Source of the DNA: Tausonia pullulans
Taxonomy: Eukaryota; Basidiomycota; Tremellomycetes; Cystofilobasidiales; Mrakiaceae
Reading direction: 5' to 3'
Length of the DNA: 64,000 nt
Assembly (NCBI GenBank): GCA_951802195.1
Contig: OX637628.1
Coordinates: 1,261,693-1,325,692 of the forward strand
Shown here: piece after piece, positions 1-13,041 of the stretch
Numbering within the stretch: position 1 is the first letter of the stretch
Layout: the number at the start of each line of letters is the position of its first letter
Program-made: the position numbers and the translations under genes
Notes under the pieces: generated by a model
The model's database searches: none
What the model was told of the DNA's origin: nothing
Seen by the model: only the letters and a program-made list of their open reading frames with translations

Positions 1-752
1 GATGGCAGCGGACGACTGAGAAACAAATTATATTTGCCATTTGCCATACCTGACGAGCTTTCGTTTTTTATCGTAATGATTCCAAAGCCGAAGCTTTGAA
101 GACATGATATCCGAGAATTTACCATTCTCGGATCCACGACGTAACCATGCCGACGCTCGAGCTCTTCGCTGCTTCGCGTCTTTGCCTCTCGTTCGCGCTG
201 GCCGTTGCAGAAAGAATTCGCAGAACGCTTCTTCCCGCCGAGCTTGACCACCTGCACCCGTCGACCCCTCCTGTTAGTCCCAGCGCTTGCACTCAGCACG
301 CACGCACACGGTCCTTCGGCGACTCTCTACGGAACAAACAGGCGCGCGTGATGGACTGGGGATACTACTCTCATCCTAAGGAGGGATGAGGGGATGAGGA
401 AGAGACGGGCGAAGAGGTTTCTCGACCGCCTGGACGCTCGTCCGACTTGCGCGCCCGCTGCCCTGCATGGTTTAACCTAGATCTTGCAGGGAGAGACACC
501 GTTGTCTGGTATCTCCTTTAGCTCGGCGCTTGAGCTGGACTCAGGGAGAGAACGTCGCAGTACGCTTCCTTGGAGGACAGGGAAGAGGCGCAGGCGCGAG
601 TGGGCCGTCCCCCTCCTTGATCTTTCGCCCTCTAGGAGGCCGCTCGCCGCTTTCGCCTTCCACCTGCTCGTCTGCTCTACCTCACTCTCGAGGCACAAGG
701 GCCTGACTTTTTATGCTTCCTGCAGCCTCCCTTCTTCTCTTCTCTCCTCAAG
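1..752. other. No gene seen; probable promoter of eL28
   Basis: No reading frame here resembles a known protein and no RNA gene was recognised. The last 150 bases before the eL28 ATG at 753 are pyrimidine-rich on the + strand, as is usual for ribosomal protein promoters and leaders in fungi. The 3' end of an upstream gene could lie at the left edge, but nothing supports it. Confidence 0.5.
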
Positions 753-1790
753 ATGTCCGCCGACCTCCAGTGGTACCTCATCCGCAAGAACAACGCCTTC
801 GTTGTCAAGGTGCGCTCACTCCTTTTCCTTGCGTCCAGAGGGGAGAGTTCTAGAGCTGACCGCTGTCCTTGTTTCGTCCCCGCTAGCGTGCCGTCGACGG
901 CCCCGTCTTCTCCCGTGAGGCTGGAAACCTCCTGAAGTATGTCTCGTCCACCGACTTTCGTGCGCTGCCTGGCGACGTCCGTTGCCGCGCGCGCGCGCGA
1001 ATTGCTATACATTCTTGCTTGTCCCTTGACATCCCCTGACGAACTTCTCTACTTCCCTCCAGCCTTCACTCGTTCAAGTACTCCGGTCTCGTTAACAACA
1101 AGACTGTCTCGGTCGCCCCCTCGACCGAGACCCGCGGCATCACCATCACCACCCGCGTCAACGGTGCCAACCCCCGCCACATCAAGGCCGCTCAGCGCTC
1201 TGTCTCGCTCAAGACCTCGACTGGCCCCCGGAAGATCGCTAAGATCCTCGCCGCCGAGACCGCCGGCAAGGGTTACCGCGCTGACCTCCGTCAGGTCAGT
1301 ACCTGCCCCCGCTTCCGCTCTTTTCCGCCTCCCCCATTTCTACTGCTCGCTTCGCCTTCGAACACGCTGCAATGGATCCAACCCCGTCTCCCCCGTCTTC
1401 TTCGAAGGCTTTCCCATGAGGAAGTGCGGTCCGGTCAATCGTTGCCAGAGTACCTTCTACCCCCCGAGCTTTTCCGTGCCCTATCCTTTTGCCTCCCTGG
1501 AATCCGGCCTCATTGCTGCTCAGGGACATCTCGTTCCTGCCACTATTTCTTGTTTTCCCTCTCTTCCTTCCTAGTCTACCCGGATCTTGTTCCCAGCTTC
1601 TTCCTTCTCTCTCGCCTCGACACTGACAACCCTGCTCTCTTCGCTCCAGCCCGCCATCGCCCGTGCCTCCGCCATCGCCCGCGCCCAGAAGGAGGCCGCC
1701 AACCCTTCGGTTGTTGCCTCCAAGAAGCCCCGCTCGAAGGCCGGCAAGGCCGCCCTCAAGGAGGCCCCCGCCGCTGAGGCTTCGGCCTAA
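753..1790 (+). CDS. RPL28: 60S ribosomal protein L28 (eL28)
   Basis: Structural protein of the large cytosolic ribosomal subunit. Four exons (753-809, 887-936, 1063-1294, 1650-1790) join into one frame of 159 residues, close to the family's usual size. The N-terminus MSADLQWYLIRKNNAF, the segment FKYSGLVNNKTV and the C-terminal block YRADLRQPAIARASAI match the eL28 pattern known from animals (MSAHLQW..., YNGLI..., YRPDLRMAAIRRASAI). The tail is Lys/Ala-rich. The third intron (1295-1649, 355 nt) is long for this genome and could hold a snoRNA, as introns of ribosomal protein genes often do, but I could not identify C/D or H/ACA boxes with confidence. eL28 is absent from Saccharomyces, so its presence fits a basidiomycete. 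Splice sites are GT-AG throughout. Confidence 0.93.
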
Positions 1791-3180
1791 AGTTGGAAAC
1801 GAAAGAGGTTGGCTTCCGAGTTGACTTGCTTGTTTTCTTACTTATGCTTATGGGAGGAAGGAAAAAGAAAACGTTCATACGTCATGCATACGTTAGACCA
1901 AGGAAAGAGAGAAAATGGCTGGCTATGCGGTCCAGTAAAGAACGCGCTGCGTCAGTTGCGCAGCGCGCTCATCAGCTCTGGTAATGCGCCTGCCTACGCC
2001 CTCGTGTATGGCAGCTCCAGATCAAACAGCAAGATCTCCGTCGAATTCGCTTGATGAGGGATTGCCAAGACTCAGCGTCGGTGAATCTGGCCAAAGTGGC
2101 GAGAGCTGGCGAGTCCTTGGACTGGCTGAGAGCTCAAGGCACAATTTGTTTGAGTCTCTAGGCTCGACGTCCTCTCCAGCCAGAGCGATCAGGTCGGGCA
2201 GACAAATATGTGCCTGGAGTCTGGCCGCCACAATCCCGTGGTACGCTTGTAACGCAACGTAGGCGGTCACAAGCCTCAAAATTGCGCCTGCTGCATGATG
2301 GCGTGGCAGGGAAATCGGTGAGTGTTCATCGCTCTCTTGTTGGCAGCAAAGATCTGCGGAAACGAGCTTATCCCATCGCTGACGTTGAAACGTGCTAGTA
2401 CCGGGTTTGCGCGCGCAAGTCGGCCGTGCTTTCAGGCGTAGGTTCTGGACGAATGTCTTCCAAATTGGTTCACCAGTTCAATTTACTTTTGGAAGACCTA
2501 GTGGGATATGGAGTAAAAGGGACCGCGGCGTAGGTGGACGGCGTGACCTGTCCTCTGTGGTCAAGCGGGGAGGTGGGTTGGTGGGAAATGCATGCATGGA
2601 GGGGAGGACAGCTGTCCGGCCTTATCTCGACCACATACATTGGTTCATGCACTCGCGGGCACTCTGAATGAGAGGGCAAGGTTGGCCTGAAGTCAAGTGT
2701 GGAGGCGAGGATGAAGATGCCAGAAATTTCCGCCATGGATGAACGCAACGATTACCCCTCCGCCTCAGTATCGAGCATGACGACGCTGGATGCTGATTGC
2801 CGGCTCGTCATCATCTTCCTATCTTCCTACTATCACGGGACAGCCCTGCCCGCTCCGTCGGTCTTACACGGGCAGTGTTGTCGATCCATCTGACATGGAA
2901 TAGGAGACTCGGTGCCGCTCTGCAAAGCACGAGTCACTGTCGGTCAGGTGGTGAGGCTTGTGTCCTTGCCTTGGACGAAAGAACTTGACCACAAGGCGAG
3001 ACTGACTCCCTCGGGCGATGCCGAGTCTCGGCACGCGCGCAGAAGGCCGCTGGCGCCGCGCCTAAGGATGAGGTGAAAGATTCTGTCTGTCATGATTCAC
3101 CCTTCTTCAATCGACCACCTTCCTCGCCCTCTCTTCCTGCCTTTGCCCCTGCCCCACCACAACCACCACCACCGAGAAAT
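1791..3180. other. Intergenic, no supported gene
   Basis: About 1.4 kb without a convincing gene. Several frames of 60-100 codons are open on both strands, such as the complement of 2022-2279, but none has a recognisable motif or a plausible splice partner. The final ~100 bases are C/A-rich and are likely the leader of the aminotransferase gene. Confidence 0.5.
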
Positions 3181-5069
3181 ATGCCCACCGCCACCAGCTC
3201 CACCCAGCCCCGCGACTACACCAAGCACCTCTCACCCATCGCTCGACGCGGTATCCCGGACGGCAGTGAGTGCTGTCTCTTTCTTTCTCGCGCGCGGCCA
3301 CTCTTCGCTTGTCGCCGGCCGGGAGGATGGTGCTTGGCGCGTTCGCCCCTCCTTATCCCTTCGAGACTTGACTGATTCTCTCGCTCTCTCTCCTTTCCCC
3401 TGGTCACTCCTTCCTTATCATGACCTCTGTGTTCTTTCCTCCCCTGACGTATCTTCCCCTCAGTCCGTGGCCTCTTCGGCCTTGAGCAGCCTGGAGTCAT
3501 CTCCTTCCTCGCTGGTCGCCCCAACCCGGGCGCGTTCCCTTTTGAGTCCATCAATCTTAACATCCGTGCCCCGCTTGGCTCGCCTGAAGGCACTGAGGGC
3601 ACGACACTCACCATCGAGGGCGACGATCTCGTCCAAGGTCTTTCCTAGTGGGTTTCCCTCTGATGCTCTCAGCTGGTCTCGTCTGTTCCGGTCACTCACC
3701 TCCGAGTTTCTCTTTCCTCATCCAGCGGTGCCACACAGGGTCTCCGCCCTTTGAATGACTTCTGCGTTGACTTTGTCAGCAAGTTCCACAACCGTCCCAA
3801 GGACGACTCGTGGCGTCTCACCATCGGTGCCGGCTGCCAGGACCTTCTCTCGAAGGTGTGTCAGGCTTTCCTCCCGCGCGTCATCGCAAGTTCTCTCAAA
3901 CTGCGCGCCCATTCGTTGCTCACTTGCTCCTTCCTCTTCAGGCCTTCCACACCCTCATCACTCCCGGCGACCACGTCCTCGTCGAGGCCCCGGCCTACGC
4001 CGGAGTCCTCTCCATCCTCTCCCTCTTCGACGTCACTATCCATGAGGTCGACATCGATGCCGAGGGTCTCTCCGTCGAGAGCCTTCGCAAGACACTCAAC
4101 AATTGGCCTGAGGGTGTCAAGAAGCCTGGTTTCATCTAGTGAGTTTGCTCCCATCGTTATCTTGCCTCAGCCCGAGTCCTGACAGGTCTAACTGTCTCTT
4201 CCAGCACCGTCCCCGTCGGCTCCAACCCCACCGGCTGCTCTACTTCGGTCCAGCGCAAGCTTGAGATCCTCGAGGTCTGCATTGAGCACGATGTTCTGGT
4301 CGTCGAAGACGACCCTTACTGTATGTCGAACAGCGTATCACGCGGTTAGACATATCGACTAATACTTTGCAAACTTCCCAGACTTCCTCTCCCGCGAGTT
4401 CATCCCCTCCTACTTCGCCCTCGAGACGGAGCTCCTCGGACCCCAGGGCGGCCAGGTCCTCCGCTTTGACTCCTTCTCTAAGGTCCTCGCCGGCGGTCTC
4501 CGCCTCGGGTTTGCTTCTGGCCCCAAGCAGATCCTCAACGCCATGGACGCCTACTCGGCCGCAGTCAACCTTCAGCCGTCGTCGGTGTCGCAGGCGGTCG
4601 TCTGGGCACTGCTTAAGTCGTGGGGCTTCGACGGCTTTGTCGCACACGCCAAGGCCGTCGCAGCCATCTACGATGATCGGCGCGTCTGGTTCGAGGTGAT
4701 CTGCCACAAGCATCTTGACGGCCTCGCCTCCTGGACTTCCCCGACCAGCGGCATGTTCATCTGGGCAGACCTTTCCCCTCTCCCGGACTCGAGCGTTTTC
4801 AACATCGGACGGATGTACGAACATGGCGTCATCACGGTCCCGGTACGCGCCTCTTTCTCATTTTTTCGAACGAGTTTCTTCTGAGCTGACGCTCTCTTAT
4901 CGATTGAAACCCACAGGGCGCCGCCTTCTACCAGCCCACCCGTCCGACCAAGTCGAGCCACATCCGCCTTTCATACTCCATCATCGAGCCCGACGCTGCC
5001 GAGGAGGGCATCAAGCGTCTCGCGACTGCCCTCCGCGCCGAGCGCAAGGCTCTCGGCATCGACGCCTAA
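3181..5069 (+). CDS. Class I/II aminotransferase, ARO8/aminoadipate type
   Basis: PLP-dependent transaminase, expected to exchange amino groups between aromatic amino acids, kynurenine or 2-aminoadipate and 2-oxoglutarate. Seven exons (3181-3265, 3464-3647, 3726-3855, 3942-4138, 4205-4320, 4382-4842, 4917-5069) give 441 residues, normal for the ARO8/KAT-II group. Visible hallmarks are FLAGRPNPGAFPF near the N-terminus, YGATQGLRPL, GAGCQDLLSKAF, a central VPVGSNPTG loop, VVEDDPYYFL, the PLP-lysine motif SFSKVLAGGLRLGF and a C-terminal HIRLSYSI with the substrate-carboxylate arginine. Start chosen at the ATG of MPTATSST because it gives the usual short leader before HLSPIARRGIP. No organelle signal is evident. 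The exact substrate cannot be told from sequence. Confidence 0.92.
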
Positions 5070-6715
5070 ACTCTCTCTTCTCTCTCTGAGGGTTGAAATG
5101 GCGGAGTGTATGTGTGTGTGTCTTGTCCATATCTAAATTAATAAAAAGGCAGGCGGGGATGGTGACGAAGAGTGGAGGGGAGTAACGGGCGATAGATCGG
5201 GAATAGAGTGAGGACTGGCCGGCCCTCCCCTTGCTTTTTCTGACCGCCCAGTCTTTTGGGCGGGAAAGCTGGGATTAGCGTGGGACCCTATAGGAGGTGC
5301 GGTCTGTTCGACGAGGGGCGGCCACTTTCCCCTACCATCCACGAAGAGTGCGCGTCCTAGCGCATTCCTGCGACATAGAGTGACAACCACAATAACGGAT
5401 CTTGATCTACTTACATTATCATCCGTACTTAATCTCTTATTTGATCTTCATAGGGCTACGAAGACTACGATGTCAATTACTTGCCGCGTCTTGACTCCTC
5501 CGTGGCGTTCTCGTCAAGCTCTCGAGCGAGCAACCGGCACAAGTCAACACCTCTCGCATGCCACCGATGAAGTCAATCGAATGATCGATTACGCCTACTC
5601 GCAAGCCAGACGCTGCTCGGCTTGAATCTAGACACAAGAGAGAGGCGGCTCCTTGTAGCGTCGAGCCATCGCAATCTATAAGTTGGTATGAGGGTGCGTG
5701 GGTATCCATGATCGTCATTATGCCCTAGCGACAGTTGCGGAGTGGCCCTTGTTTGACTATTTCGTAAGCCGGACGAACCTTCTCCATTGGGAGGCCTGTA
5801 GGCCGGCGTTGCTTGAGAAATAACCCTAGGATGCTGAGGCATCGGCGAGGACCAGTGAGAAAGGAAGACGATGTCGGTTTTCATGTGTGTAAACATCGCC
5901 GAGCTCTCAGAGAAGATGGACTCACAAGCAGGACGAGATCCGAGGAAGCCAGTTATATGCAGGTGTCGTACGAGCCAATAGTTCTGGTGGGATGGTATCA
6001 GTCAGCTTTGTGCAGCACAATGCTGATCTGCGCCGGCCGAAGACGTAGAAGCCGAGGGAGACCGTTGCGATGGACAAGCGGAGGGCGATTGCTCACAGTG
6101 AACTTGTTGAGGCAGTCTGAGGCGAGGCATTGCGACAAGCGGTCAGATACGGTCGCCCAGCTGATGTCTAGGGAGATGCTACTCCTAATTGAAGCGACCA
6201 AAGCCATGCTAGATGAGGAAAGCGTGACCGAGAGCGGTGGCCTGTGAAGTTGAAGAGAATTAGTGCGGGTCCCTCGGCACGGGAGATGGAAGATGGAGAC
6301 GGGTCCAAGCGTCGGAAGTTAGTCCTTCTCTGTTGAGCGGTGCCCTGTTTCCATGCTTTTCTTTGTCACCGCCGGGATGAAGGGACGATGGCGGCAGGCA
6401 CGATTCACAGTCAGAGCAACACTCCCTTCGACGATCGTCCTACATCCATGCGTTCAGCTTCTGCTCACGGAGCCGCAAGAGCGATGGCACCGACAGTGTA
6501 TTCGATAACGTTCGCTCTTGTCTTCTAGCATGGCTCAACTTTGAGCGCCAGATTAACTTGTCTCAAGTGTGCACATGTATGGGTCGAAGGATCGGTCCGC
6601 AGGCTAGAGACGAGGCGACGGGCTCCTCTGCATCGTCGAGGAGGATGACTTGGTCTCCATCCGCATTTCGTCCTTCACCATTCCCATCCCCATCCCCATC
6701 TCCTCCCTCAGCATC
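5070..6715. other. Intergenic, no supported gene
   Basis: 1.6 kb between the aminotransferase and the phosphosugar mutase. The first 100 bases look like a 3' UTR, with a short GT repeat near 5107 and an A/T-rich stretch near 5135. Open frames such as 5813-6247 (+) have no family signature, and their amino acid content (Arg/Ser/Cys) is typical of non-coding GC-rich DNA. Confidence 0.45.
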
Positions 6716-9679
6716 ATGTCCAACAATGTCCCTACTTCCTGCCCACCCAAGCTGGCCGAGCAAGTTCTCGATTGGCTTCACTACGAGTGAGAGCTCTTCC
6801 TCACTCCGCACGCGGCTCCCAGTCCTCCCGCGACGCTCGCGGAACGTGACTGACTACCGTTGTTCAACCCAGCCACAACTCGAAGACGCGAGAGGAAATC
6901 CTTGAGCTCTGCCACGCGGAGGATTATGCCGAGCTTGAGAACAGACTTGGGACTCGCATCGAGTTCGGCACGGCGGGTGAGTGGCAGGGATACGTCGGGG
7001 GGTTGCCCGCACCGCTGACGCGTGGTCCGAGGATCTCTGTTATCATCAGGCCTGAGGGGCCGTATGGAGGTCAGTGGCGGTCGTGGACGGAGGGATGGCT
7101 CTCTAGAAGACGATGTCTGACTTGCTCACTTCAGGCCGGCACGAGCCGCATGAATGACGTGAGCAGTGGCGGGAGACTCGGGAGTGGACGCGTTGGCTGA
7201 TCGAACGTGAGATTGTCGCCCGCCCGATTAGCTCACGGTGATCCAAGCCTCGCAGGTTTGTCTTTTACTTCTGATCCATTGCAGTCGATCGTATACTGAC
7301 ATTGCACTTCACCTCACTCACCCACTTACTCCAGGGTCTCTGTGCACACATTCTCCGAGTCTTCCCTAACGCCGCAACTCGTGGACTAATCGTTGGCTAC
7401 GATCACCGACACCACTCCGAGCGCTGGGCCAAGCTCACAGCAGCCATATTTGTCCGCAAGGGCGTCAAGGTAATGCTATATGAGGGGACTGTCCATACCC
7501 CTCTGTAAGTGTGTCGGTCGTAGATACAAGGCTCGGTGAGGAGAAGGCTGACGTCTGTCGGCGTGCGATCCAACAGTGTCCCCTTCGCGGTCAAGCGGCT
7601 GGACGCTGTATGCGGTGTCATGATCACGGCCAGTCATAACCCAAAGCAGGACAATGGCTACAAAGGTCGGCTGTTAGCCATAGAGTGGCGTTAATGTGGA
7701 CTACTGACCAGCAAGCGACACACACACATAGTTTACTGGTCCAACGCCATTCAAATTATTCCTCCTCACGATGGGCTCACCGCGGCTGCAATTCTCCAGA
7801 ACCTCCCGCCAACGCTGTGGGAGCCAGGGAACATCCGAGAGTCTCCGCTCTGCGAGGACAGAACGGATGAGATGAAGCGCGCCTACTTTGAGCATCTTGC
7901 AACGCTTTCTCGAACGCGGTCGAACAACAGCTCTGGTGCTCTCAAGTTCGTGCACACAGCGATGCACGGTGTAGCGACGCCTTTTCTCCTCCAGGCGTTT
8001 GAGGCCTTCGGATACCCCGCACCCGAGCTCTGCCCGGAGCAGAAAGACCCGGATCCCGAGTTCCCGACGGTCGTCTTCCCGAATCCAGAGGAGAAGGGCG
8101 CGCTCGTTCGTGTGGTTTGATGCTCTCTGGGCCAATGGAATATCAGCTCACCCCCTTTCTCTATAGGACCTTGCGATGAAGCACGCAGACTCTGTGGGCG
8201 GACAAATCGTCATCGCGAACGATCCGGACGGAGATCGCTTCACAGCTGCCGAGCGTGCTGAGTGAGTCATGTCCGTTCTTTACCACGTACACAGCTGCTC
8301 TCAGCCGGTTGATTCTCCTACACTCCATCAGAGACTCGTGGACCGTGTTCACAGGTGATCAAATCGGAACGCTCTTCGCAGCCTGGGTCTTGCAGGGTTA
8401 CAAGAACTCGGGCGAGCCAACTGGTTGGTCATTGCTCCGGTCCACGAGAATTGACCTTGTTGCTGAAGAGCTCTTATCGGACCTGGCAGACAGGCTGGCG
8501 ATGGTCGCGAGTACGGTCTCGAGCAAGATGATTGCTTCTATGGCCCGCCTTGAAGGTTTCAAGTTTGAGGACTCTCTGACCGGTGAGCGAGCGCCGTTGT
8601 TTCCGTATTCCTCTATTGATAGTCTGCTGAACTACTTCTCTTCTTTACTTCAGGCTTCAAGTACATCGGCAATGCCGCCGAACAGTTGGACAAGGAAGGC
8701 TTCGCGGTACCTTTCGCCTACGAAGAAGCCATGTCAGTGGGCTCCATTCTCTTAGTACTCCTAGACAGGCGCTGAAGGAGCTCTGGTGCAACAGTGGCTT
8801 CATGCTCAGCCAAGAGATCAGGGACAAGGATGGAATCACAGCTGCGGTCCGTGACGCAGAGGGCTAAGCGGTAATTAAGCTGACTTACCCTCCCTCGCCG
8901 TTCAGGCTTGCTTCGCAGAACTATGTGGCTCGGTATACACACGAGGATCGACTCTCAAAGCGTACCTCGCTGAGCTCTCCGAAAAGTGGATCCTGAACTC
9001 TCCAGAAGTCGCGTCCCTGTAACTCATCTCTCACGCGCGATCCCTCAGATACGGCACGTTTGTTACTAGAAACTCGTACTTCATCTGCCGGGACCCCAAG
9101 GTCATAGAACAGATATTCCATCGGCTCCGTTACACATACTCTGGCGAGGTGAGGGCGCGCCTCCTAAGCACCTGCTCACGGCCACGGCCCTGCCTGACAG
9201 TGCATGTCTTTATCTGTGCAGCCCGACTTGGCAGTTCCTTCCCTCCCTCGCGGTCTCAAGCCACTCTCTCCGCCGAAGACACTTGGTGGACTTCGCATTA
9301 CCGGCATCCGAGACCTGACGCTTGGCTACGACTCGACCCTCCCTCCGAAGTTCGAGCCAAGGCTCCCCAATAGCGGCGGGGAGATGATCACTTGGACCGC
9401 CGGGGAAACCGGCGGCGAACAGGTTGTTCTCACTATCCGGACTAGCGGCACAGAACCCAAGGCAAGTGAAGAGATTTTCTGCCAACCTCTCAGATTGCTG
9501 ACGTACGCACCGTCCGACGGCCGGCACCACAATTGCACCTCTTCCCCATTTAGATCAAGTACTACCTTGAGGGATCCGGCCCCTCAGCCGCACGCGTCGA
9601 TGAGATCCTCACGTGTGTCGTCAGCGAGCTTAGAGGTGACTGGATGGAAGCGGACAAGCACGGCCTCGGATCGCCGTAG
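6716..9679 (+). CDS. Phosphoglucomutase/phosphopentomutase, PGM2-like
   Basis: Alpha-D-phosphohexomutase family enzyme that moves a phosphate between the 1 and 6 (or 1 and 5) positions of sugars, linking glycolysis, glycogen and pentose/nucleoside salvage. The gene is cut by many short introns. All family landmarks can be read in order: GTAGLRGRME near the N-terminus; the catalytic phosphoserine loop [13 protein letters not shown] (about 7634); the metal-binding loop NDPDGDRF (about 8220); TGDQIGTL; the sugar loop EEAI/GF, rebuilt across an intron near 8730; and the phosphate-binding RTSGTEPK (about 9445). EEAIGF and the overall layout match the PGM2/yeast Pgm3 phosphopentomutase branch better than the classic PGM1 branch. 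Start [12 protein letters not shown] has a normal short leader; the stop follows HGLGSP. Individual splice sites in the middle are less certain than the ends. Confidence 0.9.
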
Positions 9680-10223
9680 CTCAACGGGAGAGGAGGAGAT
9701 ACTCATGTGAATCACGTCGACGGATGACCCTGTATAGTAGGGGGCTGGTCGGAGCGTGGCCGATGTGAAGACCGGGCGCGAGACTAAGTGAGTGAGGGGT
9801 GACGGACTGGGCCAAAGGGTTGCAGTGGTGCTTTGATTGTGCGCATATCTGTATCCGGCAGCTTGCACCAAGGTCGCAGACCGCAGTGAAAGTTCTTTGA
9901 TACGTTCTTAATGAGCTTGAATCTTCCCCAGAGTTGCACGTCATGTTGGATGGATACAGAGGCTCGTGAGAAACCCCAGACAGGGTGACCGACCGTTCCG
10001 GAGTTGAGCGAAGTCGGCTTGGGTGGGTAGCTAGGCGCCCCCATACGCTCGGCAGTATTCTCCGCACCATCCTCCGCTCATTCTTTATACGTCTACAGCT
10101 CTCGGTGCTCCTTCAACGATCAACTTATCTGCTCTCTACTTCTCTCTCTGTTCTCCTCTGCCTCCTTCTCCCTAGCCGACGAAGACGCTTGTAGGATTCT
10201 TCCCTCTACCCTTCTCATTCAAG
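9680..10223. other. Intergenic, deacetylase promoter region
   Basis: No gene recognised. The last 150 bases before 10224 are strongly pyrimidine-rich on the + strand (runs of TCTCTC and CTTCTCC), a common core-promoter/leader character in basidiomycetes. Confidence 0.5.
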
Positions 10224-13041
10224 ATGCGCGCCACTTTCGCCTCAACGCCCCTCCTCCTTCCCCTGACGGCCTTTGCCGGGCAAGTCTTTGCCCACTCTCA
10301 CACTCGCCACCTCGACAACCGGGCGGCTGCCCGTCAGCTGCTACGCCGGGAAGAGGGCACTGCTACACCAGGTTCCACCCCCCAGGATGCTATCAGCGCC
10401 TACAAGTGCGACCCGAGTAAATGCCAGCTCCCAAACTGCCGCTGTGTGAGTAGGGGCGTGAAGGTGGTCGCCAGAGGGGGGGGGGGGGAGGGGGCTCCCC
10501 TCCGCCTCTTTCTGTCGCCCGCTCTCTCTATCGCTCAAACGCATTCCTTCGAATTCCTATCTGACACAATTTTCTATCGGACGGGATCTGCAGGCCAGCA
10601 CGGATGCGCCGGGAGGTCTCAAGCCTGTGAGTGGAATCCAGTGGTCGGCCTAACTACGCTTGCTCTGTCCTCGTCGTTGCAACGTAGTGTCCTGAGGAGC
10701 GTGCGAAGAGGCTCATGCTGACGGATCCCCCCTGCCTGCTTCTGTTTTGAAACACTCCTTTTCAGGAGGAGACACCCATGTGTGTAGTCCCACCTCCGAC
10801 CCTTGATGTGTAATTCGATAGTTGCTGATGAAACTCGCAACGCTCTCAGGTTCATCGTCTTCACGGCGTGAGTTCTCTCGTGTCATGCATGGCGCGCAGT
10901 TACTTATTACCCTGGTGCACTCCATCCCTGATAATCAGCGATGATGCAATCCAGAAGTATACGATTGACTCAGTCAATCAGTTCCTTGAAAAGCGAAAGA
11001 ACCCCAACGAATGCCCGTGAGGACAGCCGAATTTCTACCAACTTTGCGCTCGCTCGCTGATCCATCTTTCCTTCAGGATCAAGATGACCTACTACACATC
11101 CTTGTCGTATACAGAGTACTCAATGGTCACTGAATGTAAGCCAAAAGTCCTTGAGCTCTCTGACCCGGACGAAGAGGTTGATGGAAGCGCTTTAGGGTAC
11201 ATGAAAGGCAACGAGATCGCGGATCATACGTCAGTTATGATGCAAAGTATGCCTGCTTCTACTAACGATGCAGCTGAAATGCGGCCTTGATCCCACCAGG
11301 ATGACCCACGTCGAACTGGCCGGAGCAGACGAAGTGATTGTTGCTCCTTGCTGTTCAGCTGAATCGTCAATGCTAACGGATCATTACGCTCTGTCCTTCA
11401 GATCAATGGCAACCTGATCGCTCTGAACTCGGTCGCCGGCATCCCGCTCTCAGACATAACGGGATTTCGGGCTCCGTACCTGAATTACTCAACGTACGTC
11501 CCTAATCCATTCCCGGCCTTGAGCGAGACCGCACCACTGACATTGAGTCCCCGCACATCAGTGAACTCCTCACACAGCTCCGGGACTCGGGATTTACCTA
11601 CGATTCTTCGGCAACCGCGAGCTCCAAGGTTGATGCGGCTAGCACGGATGCTTTCTGGTCAGTCAAGAGCCCTATTTAGATGTCGGGACGGTCCAAGACT
11701 GATAAATCTACAATCTAGGCCTTACACGCTTGACTATGGCCTGCTGAACGACTGTCTGACGTTCGAAAACATCTGCTACGGCAAGCCGGAGCTCCCTGGC
11801 TTCTGGGAGGTGCGTGCTCCCTCGGCCGTGTAGCAAGGCTGAATGGCTCACAATGTCACTCTCGGCCTCTAGATCCCGATGTACGCCATTTTTGGAAACC
11901 AGAGTGAGAACGACATCCACCTTATGGACCCCTGGCTCGACGGACCGAACGAAAAGATCCTCCAGGACATGAAGGATACTTTCACTGCTCACTATACGGG
12001 GTGAGCATGTTTTTTTTTTTTTTTTTTTTTGCCTGTGTGATCAGTTGGCTGGGACTGAACATGTCTCCTTCTGCAGCAAGCGCCAACCGTTCGGTCTCTA
12101 CAGTGAGTTGTTCCGGAACCCGCTCAGTCGTGCTCCAGGGTCTAAACAGTCTTCTCTCTCAGCTCACCCGACGCATGTTGCTCCCAATGTTCCCGGGGTC
12201 ACTACTCCCACGGGGACCATAAACATGATCAACGAGTTTCTCGACTGGGCTCAGGCTCAGAACAATGGTGAGTCCAATCAATTACGGACGACTCGAAAGC
12301 AGAGGTGACATCCTCCTTCAACAGTCTGGATCGTCTCTTCCGCCCAGCTCCTAGAGTGGGTGCGCAATCCCAAGTCTATCAAAGATTTGAAGGACTCGGA
12401 GGCTCTCCGGTGCTCGATGCCCGACATCCCCGACGGCACCAAGATCTGCAACGGCATGCCCGGCATTGAGGACAATCTCCTCCAGCAATGCAGCTTCAAC
12501 GACTTCCCCTTTTCCACCTGTTACGGATGCCCTGTCACCCCTCCGACGCCCAGCAACCCCCTACCGGAACAGGATCTCACGCGAAAGGACGGCCCTCGGT
12601 ACCGCCGTGAATACTAGCCTTCCAGCGAGGGTGATGGGCGATTCGCTGACCTCTTCTTCTAGTCCCGAACAACTGCTCGACGGCGTTCTGGGACCCCATC
12701 GGTAACAAGTGCATCTGTTCTGGCTCGGACTGCTCCTTCACAGATGGCACACGCCCCATATCTGTGCGCGCTTCACCTCGCTCGTCGCCACCGGCCGTGC
12801 TGACCTCGGCCGATCGTTCTCTCACCTCGCTCAGGTCGGAGGCGTTCAGTACTCTGGAGGAGGCGTTGGCTCGGCTTCCACCAAGGCCTCGGCCACACCC
12901 AAGCCTGTGCGATACGTGCCGTTCGACAGTGGCGCGTCATCTAGAATGGTGCCGTCTACACTCGTCGGTGCCGCCAGCCTCGTCCTTCTTGCAGTCTTTT
13001 CGACCGTCGGGGCCGGACTGCTTGGTGCGGCCTTCCCCTAG
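10224..13041 (+). CDS. Secreted GPI-anchored polysaccharide (chitin) deacetylase, CE4
   Basis: Predicted metal-dependent deacetylase acting on chitin or a related wall polymer at the cell surface. The N-terminus is a signal peptide (MRATFASTPLLLPLTAF) followed by a basic LLRRE site that may be cleaved. A Cys-rich segment CDPSKCQLPNCRC precedes the NodB-like domain, an arrangement seen in chitin-deacetylase-like proteins. The active-site motifs look intact: FTADDAI (motif 1, DD, rebuilt across the intron ending near 10940), DHTMTH (motif 2, HxxxH metal ligands, across an intron near 11230-11300), FRAPYLNYS (motif 3) and THP near 12160 (motif 5). A second Cys-rich part follows, with CSGSDCSF. 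The end is Ser/Ala-rich with a hydrophobic tail (LVGAASLVLLAVFSTV) typical of a GPI signal. Ten or so short introns are inferred; one near 12001 contains 21 T in a row. Confidence 0.85.
12010..12030 (+). repeat. T(21) homopolymer inside an intron
   Basis: A run of 21 T starts nine bases after the intron's GT at 12001 in the deacetylase gene. It is too close to the donor to be the normal acceptor-side pyrimidine tract and is likely length-variable between strains. Confidence 0.9.

Noticed and set aside
2022-2279. 85-codon minus-strand frame considered as a last exon
   Set aside because: No upstream exon, motif or conserved splice context could be found.
9655-9685. tRNA A-box-like TAGCTCAACGGG
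   Set aside because: No B box or foldable cloverleaf follows, and it overlaps the stop codon of the phosphosugar mutase.
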